The notes: generated from the sequence alone by a model not told the origin. 64,000 nt of DNA from Rhodanobacter sp. (GCA_004298505.1 SCRO01000093.1:35485-99484), one strand, 5' to 3'; positions 17,800-26,726 are shown, counted from the stretch's first letter. Translations and numbers: made by a program.

Positions 17800-18084
17800 A
17801 TGCGCACCACACAGCAGTTCAGCATCACCCTTCCGAATGAAATGGCCGAATTAGTGCGATCGAAGGTCGCCGCCGGCGAGTACGCGACCGAAAGCGAAGT
17901 CATCCGCGATGGCTTGCGCACGCTGGCTGCCCGCGACAAGGCTGTCGAAGCTTGGTTGCGTGACCAAGTGGTGCCAGCGGCCGAAGCACTTGATAGTGAT
18001 CCGTCGCGCGGAATCCCGATCGACCAGGTGCGCAAACACCTCACCTCGAAAAGGGCGGCACGCACCGGCCGCTCGCCGGCGTGA
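17800..18084 (+). CDS. parD: ParD-family antitoxin
   Basis: A 94-residue protein with an N-terminal ribbon-helix-helix domain (QFSITLPNEMAELVRSKVAAGEYATESEVIRDGLRTL), the exact ParD/CC2985 pattern. A C-terminal acidic tail would wrap the toxin. The start ATG 17800 has a strong GAGGAG site 6 bp upstream and a palindromic operator before it. The last four bases overlap the toxin start (GTGA), so the two are translated together. It neutralises the partner ParE and represses its own promoter. Confidence 0.92.
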   Translation: MRTTQQFSITLPNEMAELVRSKVAAGEYATESEVIRDGLRTLAARDKAVEAWLRDQVVPAAEALDSDPSRGIPIDQVRKHLTSKRAARTGRSPA

Positions 18085-18392
18085 GCTGGCGCGTCATTTT
18101 TTCACCCGAGGCGCAAGATCGCCTCGATGCCATTGAGCAGTATATTGCCGAGGCAAGCTCGCCGGTCACGGCGGCCCGGTATGTCGATGCCATCGTGGCT
18201 TACTACGAAACTCTGACGACGTTCCCGGAGCGGGGAACGTCTCGCGACGATCTATTTCCTGGACTGCGAATCACCAACTATCGTGGCAATGTGGTGATTG
18301 CCTTTGTCGTGAGCAAGGCTGCTGAGGCGGTGGCCATCGTGGGCGTATTCTACGGTGGCCAGGATTACGAAGTCGTCCTGCAGGAGCCATAG
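18081..18392 (+). CDS. parE: ParE-family toxin
   Basis: A 103-residue toxin of the RelE/ParE superfamily, starting at GTG 18081 inside the parD stop overlap. Motifs are 'VIFSPEAQDRLDAIEQYIAEAS', 'YYETLTTFPERGTSRDDLFPGLRI' (the central 'FP..G....' turn) and 'AVAIVGVFYGGQDYE' at the C-terminus. The central 'FPERGTSRDDLFPGLR' is characteristic of ParE members that target DNA gyrase. With parD it forms a complete addiction module, unlike the damaged one at 2.7-3.1 kb. Confidence 0.92.
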   Translation: MSWRVIFSPEAQDRLDAIEQYIAEASSPVTAARYVDAIVAYYETLTTFPERGTSRDDLFPGLRITNYRGNVVIAFVVSKAAEAVAIVGVFYGGQDYEVVLQEP

Positions 18393-18668
18393 GACGCCTT
18401 GCGGGGATACAGGCGAACGTGCTCACACGTACCGCCCAAAGCCACCGAGCAACGCTCTGCGGCAGGTAAGGCGGGATAACTCCAGATTATCACGCCTTAG
18501 AATCGACGCGACGAAGCTGAACAAGCGCCAATGTTCATTACGTAATGGCGCATTACGTACCACAGTACGAAATACACGGTTGCACGCGCGACCGCGCCAG
18601 TGTTCGACGCTGGCATCGAAGGTCAGCGTCGAAGCAAGATCACAAGGTATATCGCAAACTTACGCGCG
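18393..18668. other. Intergenic stretch without a supported gene
   Basis: Between parE and the inverted repeat copy C, all reading frames are short or shadows. The base composition is lower in G+C than the neighbours (for example TTCATTACGTAATGGCGCATTACGT around 18534-18558, which contains TTACGTAA-like palindromes). I see no promoter or RNA structure I can defend. Confidence 0.4.
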
Positions 18669-18706
18669 GGATTGCCGGTTTTTGTATGAATCCCTGCCGA
18701 CCCTCG
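18669..18706 (-). repeat. Dispersed intergenic repeat, partial inverted copy C
   Basis: On the minus strand this reads GAGGGTCGGCAGGGATTCA, a short gap, then AAAAACCGGCAATC. It matches the first 38 bases of copies A and B, in the opposite orientation. It lies downstream of the ParDE module, so copies B and C flank that module as inverted repeats. The remaining half of the repeat is missing. Confidence 0.75.
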
Positions 18707-18947
18707 TGCGCGTCGAGCAGCAACATGTTTGACGGAAATCTGGCTGCGGTGTAGCGCGAGTCATCGTTGGCGAAGGTGCCGATCTTCTCGGCGGGGCGTG
18801 CCATCTGCTTGTCGCTCCGACGCGTGCAAGCCGGCCATGGTCGGCGTTCGGCCCTCTTTCTATCACGCAAGCGCAGTGCACAGCTTGCGCGATGCACCAA
18901 TCGGGCATTCGGGACTCGTGCCGAAGCCCGTCGTTGCGCCACGCTTT

Positions 18948-19010
18948 CCCCATTCCCCATTCCCCATTCCCCATTCCCCATTCCCCATTCCCCATTCCCC
19001 ATTCCCCATT
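18948..19010. repeat. Heptanucleotide tandem array (CCCCATT)9
   Basis: Nine perfect copies of CCCCATT (GGGGAAT on the putA-sense strand) run from 18948 to 19010. A degenerate unit CCCGAAT follows. The array ends 7 bp from the putA stop codon at 19018, so it lies in the 3' end of the putA transcript. Arrays of GGGAAT-like heptamers are, to my knowledge, common between genes in Xanthomonadaceae. Copy number probably varies between strains. Confidence 0.97.
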
Positions 19011-19017
19011 CCCGAAT

Positions 19018-22000
19018 CTATTCGCCGATGGTCAGCAGCGAAGCGTTGCCGCCGGAGGCAGTGGTGTTGATCGTGACGGTACGTTCCCCGGCGAAGCGCA
19101 GCAGATAGTGCGGGCCGCCGGCCTTGGGGCCGGTGCCGGATAGGCCCTCGCCGCCGAACGGCTGTACGCCGACCACGGCGCCGATCTGGTTGCGGTTGAC
19201 GTAGCAGTTGCCGACGCGCGCATGCTGGCTGATGTAATGCACCGTGGCGTCGATGCGGCTGTGCACACCCAGGGTCAGGCCGTAGCCGGTGCTGTTGATT
19301 TCATCGACGACCTGCTTCAGGTTGCTGGCCTTGAAGCGGATCACATGCAGCACCGGGCCGAAAACCTCGCGCTTGAGCACCGACAACGAGGGAATTTCGT
19401 AGGCGCGCGGGGCGAAGAAGGTGCCGTGTGCGGTGGCGGTCGGGTCCATCGGCGCCTCGGCGATTTTCTTTGCTTCCTTGTCCATGCGTTCGGCGTGCGC
19501 GACCAGGATCGCCTTCGCGTCCTCGTCGATCACTGGCCCGACATCGGTCGAGAGCAGGCCCGGGTCGCCCACCTTCAGCTCGGCCATCGCGCCGGCCAGC
19601 ATCTCGATCACCTTGTCGGCGATGTCCTCCTGGATATACAGCACACGGGCGGCCGAGCAGCGCTGGCCGGCGGACTGGAACGCGGAGGTGATCACGTCCT
19701 TGACGATCTGCTCGGGCAGCGCGGAGGAATCGGCAATCATCGCGTTCTGGCCGCCGGTTTCGGCCACCAGCACGGCGATCTGTGCATCGCGCGCGGCCAG
19801 GGCGCGGTTGATCGCCCAGGCGGTCTCGGTGGCACCGGTGAAGACCACGCCGGCCACACGCGGATCGCGGGTCAGCGCGGCACCGACGGTGGGGCCATCG
19901 CCGGGCAGGAACTGCAGCACATCCTTCGGGATGCCGGCTTCGTGCAGCAACTGGGTGGCGAGATGGCCGATCAGACTGGTTTGCTCGGCCGGCTTGGCGA
20001 TCACCGTGTTGCCGGCGGCCAGCGCGGCGCTGACCTGGCCGGTGAAGATCGCCAGCGGAAAGTTCCATGGGCTGATGCCCACGAACACGCCGCGACCTTC
20101 CAGGTACAGCTGGTTGGTCTCGCCGGTGGGGCCGGGCAACTGCTCGGGTGCGGCGAACAGGCGCCGCGCCATGGTGGCGTAATAACGCAGGAAATCAGCC
20201 GCCTCGCGCACCTCCGCGATCGCATCGGGCAGGCTCTTGCCGGCCTCGCGCACGCACAGCGCGATGAACTCGGCACGGCGCACCTCCAGCTGATCGGCGG
20301 CGTACTCCAGCATGGCGGCGCGATTGGCTACTGGCAGGGTGTTCCAGCGATCCTGCGCGGCGACTGCATTGGCCATGGCCCGGTCCACCGTGGCCTGGTC
20401 GGCGCTGACGTAGCTGCCGATCGTGCGGCGCCGGTCGGACGGGTCGGTGACCTGGACGGTGGCGCCCTTGCTCTTCGCACCGGGCACCAGCGGGCCGGCC
20501 TTCCACGGCCCCTGCTGCGCGTTGACCGCGGCGGCGAGTTCGTGCAGTTCGTTGTCGTTGGCAAAGTTGATGCCCATGGAATTCTTCCGAAGTTCACCGT
20601 AGAGATTGGCCGGCAGCGGGATGCGCGGGTGGGGGGTCGAGTCGAACGCACGCACTGTCTGGCATGGATCGGCCACCAGTTCGCGCGGCGGCACGTCTTC
20701 GTCCACCACACGGTTGACGAAGCTGGTGTTGGCGCCGTTCTCGAGCAGGCGGCGCACCAGGTAAGGCAGCAGGTCTTCGTGCGTGCCGACCGGCGCATAC
20801 ACGCGGCAGGGCACGTTGAAGCTGTGCTTGCCGATCACCTCGGCATACAGGTCCGCGCCCATGCCGTGCAGGCGCTGGAACTCGAACGGGCGCCCCTGCG
20901 CCAGGTGATGCACGGCAGCAATGGTGTGCGCGTTGTGGGTGGCGAATTGCGGGTAGATCAAGTTGCCGCCGGCATTGAACAGGCGCCGCGCGCAGGCCAG
21001 GTACGACACGTCGGTGTTCGGCTTGCGCGTGAATACCGGGTAGCCGGACAGACCCTGTTCCTGCGCCTTCTTGACCTCGGCGTCCCAGTAGGCGCCCTTG
21101 ACCAGCCGCACATACCAGCGCCGGCCACTCGCCAGTGCAGTTTCGACCAGCCAGTCGATCACGAAGGGCGTGCGCTTGGCGTAGGCCTGCACCACGATGC
21201 CCAAGCCATTCCAGCCTTGCAGCGAGGGGTGCGCGAAGACGTCGCCGATGATGTCCAGCGACAGCTCCAGGCGATCGGCTTCCTCGGCGTCGACCGACAG
21301 CGCGATGCCGTACTTCAGCGCCAGTTGCGACAGTTCCAGCAGTTTTTCGGTGAGCGCCTTTTGCGCCCGTGTACGATGGGCGACTTCGTAGCGGGGAAAC
21401 AGGGCCGATAGCTTGACCGAGATCGATGGCGCGTCGGCATGGTTGGCGTAGGGCCCGCGTGCGCCCAGCGCGGCGATCGCGTTGCGGTAATCCTGCTGGT
21501 AGCGCTCGGCCGTGTCGGCGGTCATCGCCGCTTCGCCCAGCATGTCGAAGGAATAGCGGTACGCCGCGTTCTCCTTCTTCAGGCTGCGCTCGAGCGCCTC
21601 CTCGATCGTGCGCCCCATCACGAACTGGTGGCCCATGATGCGCATGGCCTGGCGTACCGCCACCCGGATCGTAGGGTCGCCGACGCGGGTGACCACCCGG
21701 CGCAGCGCGCCGTTGAAGTCCTCATGGGTGCCATCGGCCAGGTTGACCAGGCGGCCAGTCAACAGCAGACCCCAGGTGGAGGCGTTGACCAGCAGCGACT
21801 CGCTGCGGCCCAGATGTTTGCGCCAGTTCGCGTCGCCGAGCTTGTCGCGGATCAGTTTGTCGGTGGTGGTCTTGTCAGGAATGCGCAGCAGCGCCTCGGC
21901 CACGCACATCAACAGCACGCCTTCCTCGCTGGACAGGTCGTACTGACGCATGAAGGAGTCCACCACGCCCTGGTCTTTCGCCCGGGCTCGCACGCGGGTG

Positions 22001-22173
22001 ACCAGGGCGGCGGCGTGGTCAATCACCTGTTCGCGCTCTTCCGCAGGCAGGTCGGCCTGGTCGAGCAGGTCGTTGACGGCCTCGGTCTCCTCGCGCAGCC
22101 AGGCGGCAGTAATGCGCGCGCGCGCGGGCGACGTGGTGTCCGGAAGCTCGGGGCTGAGGATGATCGAGGTCAC
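19018..22173 (-). CDS. putA: Bifunctional proline dehydrogenase / L-glutamate gamma-semialdehyde dehydrogenase
   Basis: About 1051 residues if started at GTG 22173 (VTSIILSPELPDTTSPARA). The first half is the FAD proline dehydrogenase barrel ('RYSFDMLGEAAMTADTAERY', 'GISVDAEEADRLELSLDIIG'-like strands and 'RLVKGAYWDAEVKKAQEQGL'). The second half is an NAD-dependent aldehyde dehydrogenase with 'ISPWNFPLAIFTGQVSAALAAGN', 'AETGGQNAMIADSSALPEQ' and the nucleophile in 'SAGQRCSAARVLYIQED'. Together they convert proline to glutamate. There is no N-terminal ribbon-helix-helix domain, so this is the bifunctional form without DNA-binding repressor activity. Longer in-frame starts (up to 22323) add residues lacking homology. 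Confidence 0.95.
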   Translation of the reverse strand: MTSIILSPELPDTTSPARARITAAWLREETEAVNDLLDQADLPAEEREQVIDHAAALVTRVRARAKDQGVVDSFMRQYDLSSEEGVLLMCVAEALLRIPDKTTTDKLIRDKLGDANWRKHLGRSESLLVNASTWGLLLTGRLVNLADGTHEDFNGALRRVVTRVGDPTIRVAVRQAMRIMGHQFVMGRTIEEALERSLKKENAAYRYSFDMLGEAAMTADTAERYQQDYRNAIAALGARGPYANHADAPSISVKLSALFPRYEVAHRTRAQKALTEKLLELSQLALKYGIALSVDAEEADRLELSLDIIGDVFAHPSLQGWNGLGIVVQAYAKRTPFVIDWLVETALASGRRWYVRLVKGAYWDAEVKKAQEQGLSGYPVFTRKPNTDVSYLACARRLFNAGGNLIYPQFATHNAHTIAAVHHLAQGRPFEFQRLHGMGADLYAEVIGKHSFNVPCRVYAPVGTHEDLLPYLVRRLLENGANTSFVNRVVDEDVPPRELVADPCQTVRAFDSTPHPRIPLPANLYGELRKNSMGINFANDNELHELAAAVNAQQGPWKAGPLVPGAKSKGATVQVTDPSDRRRTIGSYVSADQATVDRAMANAVAAQDRWNTLPVANRAAMLEYAADQLEVRRAEFIALCVREAGKSLPDAIAEVREAADFLRYYATMARRLFAAPEQLPGPTGETNQLYLEGRGVFVGISPWNFPLAIFTGQVSAALAAGNTVIAKPAEQTSLIGHLATQLLHEAGIPKDVLQFLPGDGPTVGAALTRDPRVAGVVFTGATETAWAINRALAARDAQIAVLVAETGGQNAMIADSSALPEQIVKDVITSAFQSAGQRCSAARVLYIQEDIADKVIEMLAGAMAELKVGDPGLLSTDVGPVIDEDAKAILVAHAERMDKEAKKIAEAPMDPTATAHGTFFAPRAYEIPSLSVLKREVFGPVLHVIRFKASNLKQVVDEINSTGYGLTLGVHSRIDATVHYISQHARVGNCYVNRNQIGAVVGVQPFGGEGLSGTGPKAGGPHYLLRFAGERTVTINTTASGGNASLLTIGE

Positions 22174-22421
22174 GGGCTCGTCGATAAGGATAACGGAGGG
22201 CGGTGGGCAAACGCCAAAGTGTACGCCGCGCACCGTGGATTGGGGCGAAGCCGGAAACTTCGAAGGTGTCCGCGCAGCGCGTGCCATGCCGGCCGCATAC
22301 CGTCTACGGCCACGCGTGTGCACGCTTCACTCGGTTGATCCAGATCAACGGGGTGCGACATTCTTGCCCACTGCTTCGCCGCGGCCTATGATTCCTTTCG
22401 TTCCAGGCACGCCGGATTCCC

Positions 22422-22925
22422 ATGATCGTGCTTCGACCAGCTATCGCTGGCTTGTCTCACGCGACGATGTGGCTCAGGCCAAATCGCGTGCTAAGCCGGC
22501 GTGGGTTGCGTCGTTTGATCATGATTCTGGCGGCGCTGGCGCTGACAACGGCAGAACTGGGTGCGTCGCAGGGGAATGTGTTTGCTCCGCTGTTTGCCCT
22601 GGTGGAATCCGCCGCCATGGCCATCGCCTTGAGCGTGGCCTGGCGGGCCGGCGACCGCTACGAGTGCATCACCCTCGACGAAACGTCGCTGGAGGTGCGG
22701 TCGCTGCCCGGCCGGCGTTGTGTGTGCTTCCCGTCGTACTGGGTGCGGGTACGGCTGGAGGACGGCAATGGACGCCTGCTACTGTCATCGCATGGCCGCG
22801 ACCTGGAGATCGGCGCGTTCCTGGCGGAAGGGGAACGGGTCGAACTGGCGAGAAAACTCAAGGCGTTGCTGGCCGCGGCAAGCGGGCCACAGCGCAATCA
22901 AGTTCAACAAAGGTGCAAGACATGA
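22422..22925 (+). CDS. DUF2244 domain-containing membrane protein
   Basis: A 167-residue protein with two close hydrophobic segments near residues 30-70, a 'WRAGDRYECITLDETSLEV' strand after them, and 'WVRVRLEDGNGRLLLSSHGRDLEIGAFLAEGERVELARKLKALL'. This is the DUF2244 pattern. DUF2244 genes commonly precede coxB in proteobacteria, as here, where the stop overlaps the coxB start (ATGA at 22922-22925). A role in oxidase biogenesis is suspected in general but not established. Confidence 0.87.
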   Translation: MIVLRPAIAGLSHATMWLRPNRVLSRRGLRRLIMILAALALTTAELGASQGNVFAPLFALVESAAMAIALSVAWRAGDRYECITLDETSLEVRSLPGRRCVCFPSYWVRVRLEDGNGRLLLSSHGRDLEIGAFLAEGERVELARKLKALLAAASGPQRNQVQQRCKT

Positions 22926-23833
22926 CATCTGGCGCGATCAGGCGATCATTCATGGCAGCGGCGAGCCTTGCCCTTGCAGCGTTCGGCGGCGTGGTCCGGG
23001 CGGACCCGCATCCATGGCAGCTGAACATGACACGGGGTGTCACGACCTGGTCGCATGTGCCGTATGACCTGAACAACATCTCGCTAGGTGTCTGCGTGGT
23101 CATCGGCGTCCTGGTCTTCGGCGCGATGTTCATCGCCATGTTCCGCTTCCGCAAATCACGCGGCGCAGTGGCCGAGAAGTGGGCGCACAACACCGTACTG
23201 GAGGTCGTGTGGACCACGATCCCGGTGTTGATCCTGATCACGCTGGCCTATCTGGGCACCGGCGGTCTCACCAGCTGGGCCGACACCACCGGTTCGCAGA
23301 TGACCGTGAAGATCACCGGTTACCAGTGGAAGTGGCGCTATGACTACATCAGCTACATGGGCAAGCCGATCGACAAGGTCGGCTTCATGTCCAGACTGGA
23401 CAAGCAGAGCGACGATACCCGCCAGCTCCACTCGGGCATGGACCCGTATGCGGTCAAGGTCGGCGACGAAAGCACCTATCTGTTGAATGTCGACAAGCCG
23501 CTGGTGTTGCCGATTCATACCAAGATCCGCTTCGTGATCACTGGCGGCGACGTGATCCACTCCTGGTGGGTGCCCCAGTTTGGTTGGAAGCTCGACGCGA
23601 TTCCCGGGATCATCAACGCCACCTGGGCCAACATCGAGAAACCTGGCACCTACCGCGGCCAGTGTGCCGAGTTGTGCGGCCAGGATCATGGTTTCATGCC
23701 GATCGTGGTGGTGGCCAAGTCCAAGGCAGATTTCGCCAAGTGGCTGAGCGAGCAGGCGGCCGCGGCCAAGAAGGCCCCGCCACCGCCGGCGCCGTTCGAT
23801 GCGTCAGCGCAGGTAGCCACCCAGGGCGGTTGA
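22922..23833 (+). CDS. coxB: Cytochrome c oxidase subunit II
   Basis: A 303-residue subunit II of an aa3-type oxidase. It has a signal-like N-terminus (residues 1-25), two transmembrane helices (about 55-80 and 100-120) and the 'GYQWKWRYDY' aromatic cluster. The CuA domain carries 'GDVIHSWWVPQFG' and 'GQCAELCGQDHGFM', containing the two Cys, His and Met ligands. It accepts electrons from cytochrome c. The C-terminus is a short Ala/Pro-rich tail without a cytochrome c domain. It overlaps DUF2244 by 4 bp and is followed 60 bp later by coxA. Confidence 0.97.
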   Translation: MTSGAIRRSFMAAASLALAAFGGVVRADPHPWQLNMTRGVTTWSHVPYDLNNISLGVCVVIGVLVFGAMFIAMFRFRKSRGAVAEKWAHNTVLEVVWTTIPVLILITLAYLGTGGLTSWADTTGSQMTVKITGYQWKWRYDYISYMGKPIDKVGFMSRLDKQSDDTRQLHSGMDPYAVKVGDESTYLLNVDKPLVLPIHTKIRFVITGGDVIHSWWVPQFGWKLDAIPGIINATWANIEKPGTYRGQCAELCGQDHGFMPIVVVAKSKADFAKWLSEQAAAAKKAPPPPAPFDASAQVATQGG

Positions 23834-23893
23834 ACCCGCATTGACCCCGTTTCGTTGCAGTCGCATTCAATAACAGGTTAGAGGTGCACGGCC

Positions 23894-25510
23894 ATGTCCT
23901 ACGCAGCCACCCATGATCAGCACGACGATCACCACGGCGCGCCGAAGAGTTTCTTCCAGCGCTGGTTCATGTCCACCAATCACAAGGACATCGGCACGCT
24001 GTACCTGATCTTTGCGCTGACGATGTTCTTCATCGGCGGCAGTTTTGCGATGACCATCCGCGCCGAGCTGTTCAAGCCCGGCTTACAGCTGGTGCAGCCG
24101 TACTTCTTCAACCAGCTGACCACCATGCACGGCCTGATCATGATCTTCGGCGCGATCATGCCGGCGTTTGTCGGCCTGGGTAACTGGATGATCCCGATGA
24201 TGGTCGGCGCGCCGGACATGGCGCTGCCGCGCATGAACAACCTGTCGTTCTGGATCCTGCCGTTCGCCTTCATCCTGATGCTGTCGACGCTGTTCCTGCC
24301 CGGTGGCGGCCCGGCCGGCGGCTGGACCATGTATCCGCCGTTGTCACTGCAGAGCAATTCGCTGGCCTATGTGGTGTTCGCGATCCACCTGATGGGCATC
24401 AGCTCGATCATGGGCGCCATCAACATCATCGCGACCATTCTCAACATGCGCGCGCCGGGCATGGACCTGTTGAAGATGCCGGTGTTCGTGTGGAGCTGGC
24501 TGATTACCGCGTTCCTGCTGATTGCGGTGATGCCGGTGCTGGCCGGTGCGGTCACCATGCTGTTGACCGACAAGTATTTCGACACCAGCTTCTTCAACCC
24601 CGGCGGCGGCGGCGACCCGGTGCTGTACCAGCACGTGTTCTGGTTTTTCGGCCACCCCGAGGTCTACATCATGATCCTGCCCGCGTTCGGGATCATCTCG
24701 GAGATCGTACCCACCTTCGCGCGCAAGCCGATCTTCGGCTACAAGGCGATGGTGTTCGCGCTGGCCTGCATCGCGTTCCTCTCATTCACCGTTTGGGCGC
24801 ACCACATGTTTGCGGTGGGCCTGCCGTTGGGCGCCGACCTGTTCTTCATGTACGCGACCATGCTGATCGCGGTACCCACCGGCGTGAAGGTGTTCAACTG
24901 GGTGGCCACCATGTGGGGTGGTTCGATGACGTTCGAGACGCCGATGCTGTTCGCCATCGCGTTCATCATCCTGTTCACGATCGGCGGGTTCTCCGGCTTG
25001 ATGCTGGCCTTGGTGCCGGCCGACTTCCAGTACCAGGATACCTATTTCGTGGTGGCACATTTCCACTACGTGCTGGTGACCGGTGCGTTGTTCGCGATCA
25101 TCGGCGCGGCCTATTTCTGGCTGCCGAAATGGAGCGGCCACATGTACAGCGAGTTCTGGGGCAAGGTGCACTTCTGGAACAGCGTGGTATGGGTGAACGT
25201 GCTGTTCTTCCCGCAGCACTTCCTGGGCCTGGCCGGCATGCCGCGACGCATTCCCGACTACAACGTCGCGTTTGCCAACTTCAACATGATCAGCTCGATC
25301 GGTGGTTTCCTGTTCGGCGCCTCGCAGTTGATCTTCCTGGGCGTGGTGATCCATTGCGTGTTCTTCTCGAAGAAGCAGGCGGCCGATCGCGCGTGGGAAG
25401 GTGCCAAGGGATTGGAGTGGACGGTACCTTCGCCGGCGCCGCATCACACCTTCAGTGTGCCGCCGGTGATCCATGACGAGGAACTGGCGCACGGCGACGT
25501 GCACGCCTGA
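23894..25510 (+). CDS. coxA: Cytochrome c oxidase subunit I
   Basis: A 538-residue subunit I. Twelve membrane helices carry the heme a / heme a3-CuB site: 'TTMHGLIMIFGAIMP' (low-spin heme His), 'VFWFFGHPEVYIMILPAFGIISEIV' (CuB His and the cross-linked Tyr with the K-channel Glu), 'WAHHMFAVGL' (CuB His pair) and 'VVAHFHYVLVTGALF' (heme His pair). It forms the proton-pumping core of the aa3 oxidase. The N-terminus is His/Asp-rich. An AGAGG-type ribosome binding site precedes the ATG. Confidence 0.98.
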   Translation: MSYAATHDQHDDHHGAPKSFFQRWFMSTNHKDIGTLYLIFALTMFFIGGSFAMTIRAELFKPGLQLVQPYFFNQLTTMHGLIMIFGAIMPAFVGLGNWMIPMMVGAPDMALPRMNNLSFWILPFAFILMLSTLFLPGGGPAGGWTMYPPLSLQSNSLAYVVFAIHLMGISSIMGAINIIATILNMRAPGMDLLKMPVFVWSWLITAFLLIAVMPVLAGAVTMLLTDKYFDTSFFNPGGGGDPVLYQHVFWFFGHPEVYIMILPAFGIISEIVPTFARKPIFGYKAMVFALACIAFLSFTVWAHHMFAVGLPLGADLFFMYATMLIAVPTGVKVFNWVATMWGGSMTFETPMLFAIAFIILFTIGGFSGLMLALVPADFQYQDTYFVVAHFHYVLVTGALFAIIGAAYFWLPKWSGHMYSEFWGKVHFWNSVVWVNVLFFPQHFLGLAGMPRRIPDYNVAFANFNMISSIGGFLFGASQLIFLGVVIHCVFFSKKQAADRAWEGAKGLEWTVPSPAPHHTFSVPPVIHDEELAHGDVHA

Positions 25511-25533
25511 TCCGGGCGGGGAAACCTGTGGAA

Positions 25534-25665
25534 ATGACTCAGCCGATTCCAGACAAGCACGCCGCGGACAGTCGTCGCGGCGTGCGGCGTACCGTGACGA
25601 TCCTCGTCGCGGTGGTAATTATGTTTTATCTGCTGGCGTTCCTGCAGATATTATTGATGAAGTAG
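25534..25665 (+). CDS. Small single-membrane-helix protein between coxA and coxC
   Basis: A 43-residue frame (MTQPIPDKHAADSRRGVRRT, then a 20-residue hydrophobic helix ending LLMK) sits 23 bp after coxA. GTG 25528 is an alternative start. A basic N-terminal half followed by one helix matches the pattern of small cox assembly proteins that often precede ctaG (cox11) in proteobacteria. It also resembles the N-terminal anchor of Cox11 itself. The ctaG gene that would be expected next is absent. Its function is therefore unproven: either a genuine small assembly factor or the relic start of ctaG. Confidence 0.6.
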   Translation: MTQPIPDKHAADSRRGVRRTVTILVAVVIMFYLLAFLQILLMK

Positions 25666-25782
25666 CGATCGCGCAGCACCATTCAGTTCCCTTGCAGTTG
25701 CCCGGTTCGGTACGATCGGCGGGTAGTTCCCCCAAGCGGCATGTGGGGTAGGGTCATCAAGAGAATTCCACGGGGTCTCAGC

Positions 25783-26670
25783 ATGAGTCAGCAACACGAC
25801 GTTTACTTTGTACCGGCCAAGAGCTATTGGCCATTCGTCGCCGCGGTGGTCATGTTCATCTTTATGTTCGGCGCCGGGCACTGGCTCAACGCCGAGCCGG
25901 GCGGCGCCGGCTTTGGCAAGACGGTCCTGACGCTTGGCGTGCTCGGCGTGCTCGGCATGTTCTTCGGCTGGTTCCGCTCGGTGATCAACGAGTCGCTGGC
26001 TGGCGACTACAACCCCCAGGTGGACACCTCGTTCCGCATGGGCATGATGTGGTTCATCTTTTCCGAGGTGATGTTCTTCGGTGCGTTCTTCAGCGCGCTG
26101 TTCTACATCCGCATGTTCTCCGTGCCGTGGCTGGGCGGTGAAGGTCATGGCGTGCTCACCCATCAATTCCTGTGGAGCGACTACGCGGCCGCGTGGGGCG
26201 CCAACGGCGGCAACGGCCCGGCACATGTCGGTGGGGCATTCGAGACCGTGCCGGCATGGGGTCTGCCGCTCCTGAATACGCTGATCCTGCTCAGCTCCAG
26301 CGTGACCGTGACGATCGCGCATCACGCGCTGCGTGCCGGGCATCGCGGGCGGATCCTGGTGTTCCTGGGCCTCACGGTGCTGCTCGGCGCGCTGTTCCTG
26401 AATTTCCAGGCGCATGAGTACATCGAGGCCTACCACGAGCTCAACCTCACCCTTGGCAGCGGTGTCTATGGCTCGACCTTCTTCCTGTTGACCGGCTTCC
26501 ACGGCCTGCACGTGACCCTGGGCACGATCATGCTGTCGGTGATCTGGTTCCGCGTGCTGAAGGGCCATTTCAGCAAGGAGCACCACTTCGGCTTCGAGGC
26601 TGTGGCCTGGTACTGGCACTTCGTCGACGTGGTGTGGTTGGGCCTGTTCATGTTTGTCTACATCCTCTGA
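25783..26670 (+). CDS. coxC: Cytochrome c oxidase subunit III
   Basis: A 295-residue subunit III with seven hydrophobic segments. The family marks are 'GMMWFIFSEVMFFGAFFSALFYIR' with the conserved Glu, 'LLNTLILLSSSVTVTIAHHAL' , 'EYIEAYHELNLTLGSGVYGSTFFLLTGFHGLHV' and 'WYWHFVDVVWLGLFMFVYIL' at the C-terminus. It stabilises subunit I and supports proton uptake. The ATG 25783 is preferred over a frame starting 42 bp earlier because MSQQHDVYFVPAKSYWPF matches family N-termini. The gene is followed by a strong hairpin. Confidence 0.97.
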   Translation: MSQQHDVYFVPAKSYWPFVAAVVMFIFMFGAGHWLNAEPGGAGFGKTVLTLGVLGVLGMFFGWFRSVINESLAGDYNPQVDTSFRMGMMWFIFSEVMFFGAFFSALFYIRMFSVPWLGGEGHGVLTHQFLWSDYAAAWGANGGNGPAHVGGAFETVPAWGLPLLNTLILLSSSVTVTIAHHALRAGHRGRILVFLGLTVLLGALFLNFQAHEYIEAYHELNLTLGSGVYGSTFFLLTGFHGLHVTLGTIMLSVIWFRVLKGHFSKEHHFGFEAVAWYWHFVDVVWLGLFMFVYIL

Positions 26671-26689
26671 GCGGACTCGGCCTCAGATC

Positions 26690-26726
26690 GATGGGACAGG
26701 CCCGCCCACGGCGGGCCTGTCCCATC
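26690..26726. terminator. Strong hairpin at the end of coxBAC
   Basis: GATGGGACAGGCCCGCC, loop CAC, and its exact complement form a 17-bp perfect stem, 19 bp after the coxC stop. There is no run of T afterwards, so it may act as an mRNA 3' end stabiliser or a weak bidirectional terminator. It marks the left boundary of the inserted sugar-nucleotide block. Confidence 0.65.

Noticed and set aside
18948..19010. CRISPR-like array at the putA 3' end
   Set aside because: Units are contiguous 7-mers with no spacers; a simple tandem repeat.
22174..22323. Longer PutA N-terminus that could hold a DNA-binding domain
   Set aside because: The extra 50 residues lack any ribbon-helix-helix pattern and the region looks intergenic, so PutA is taken as bifunctional.
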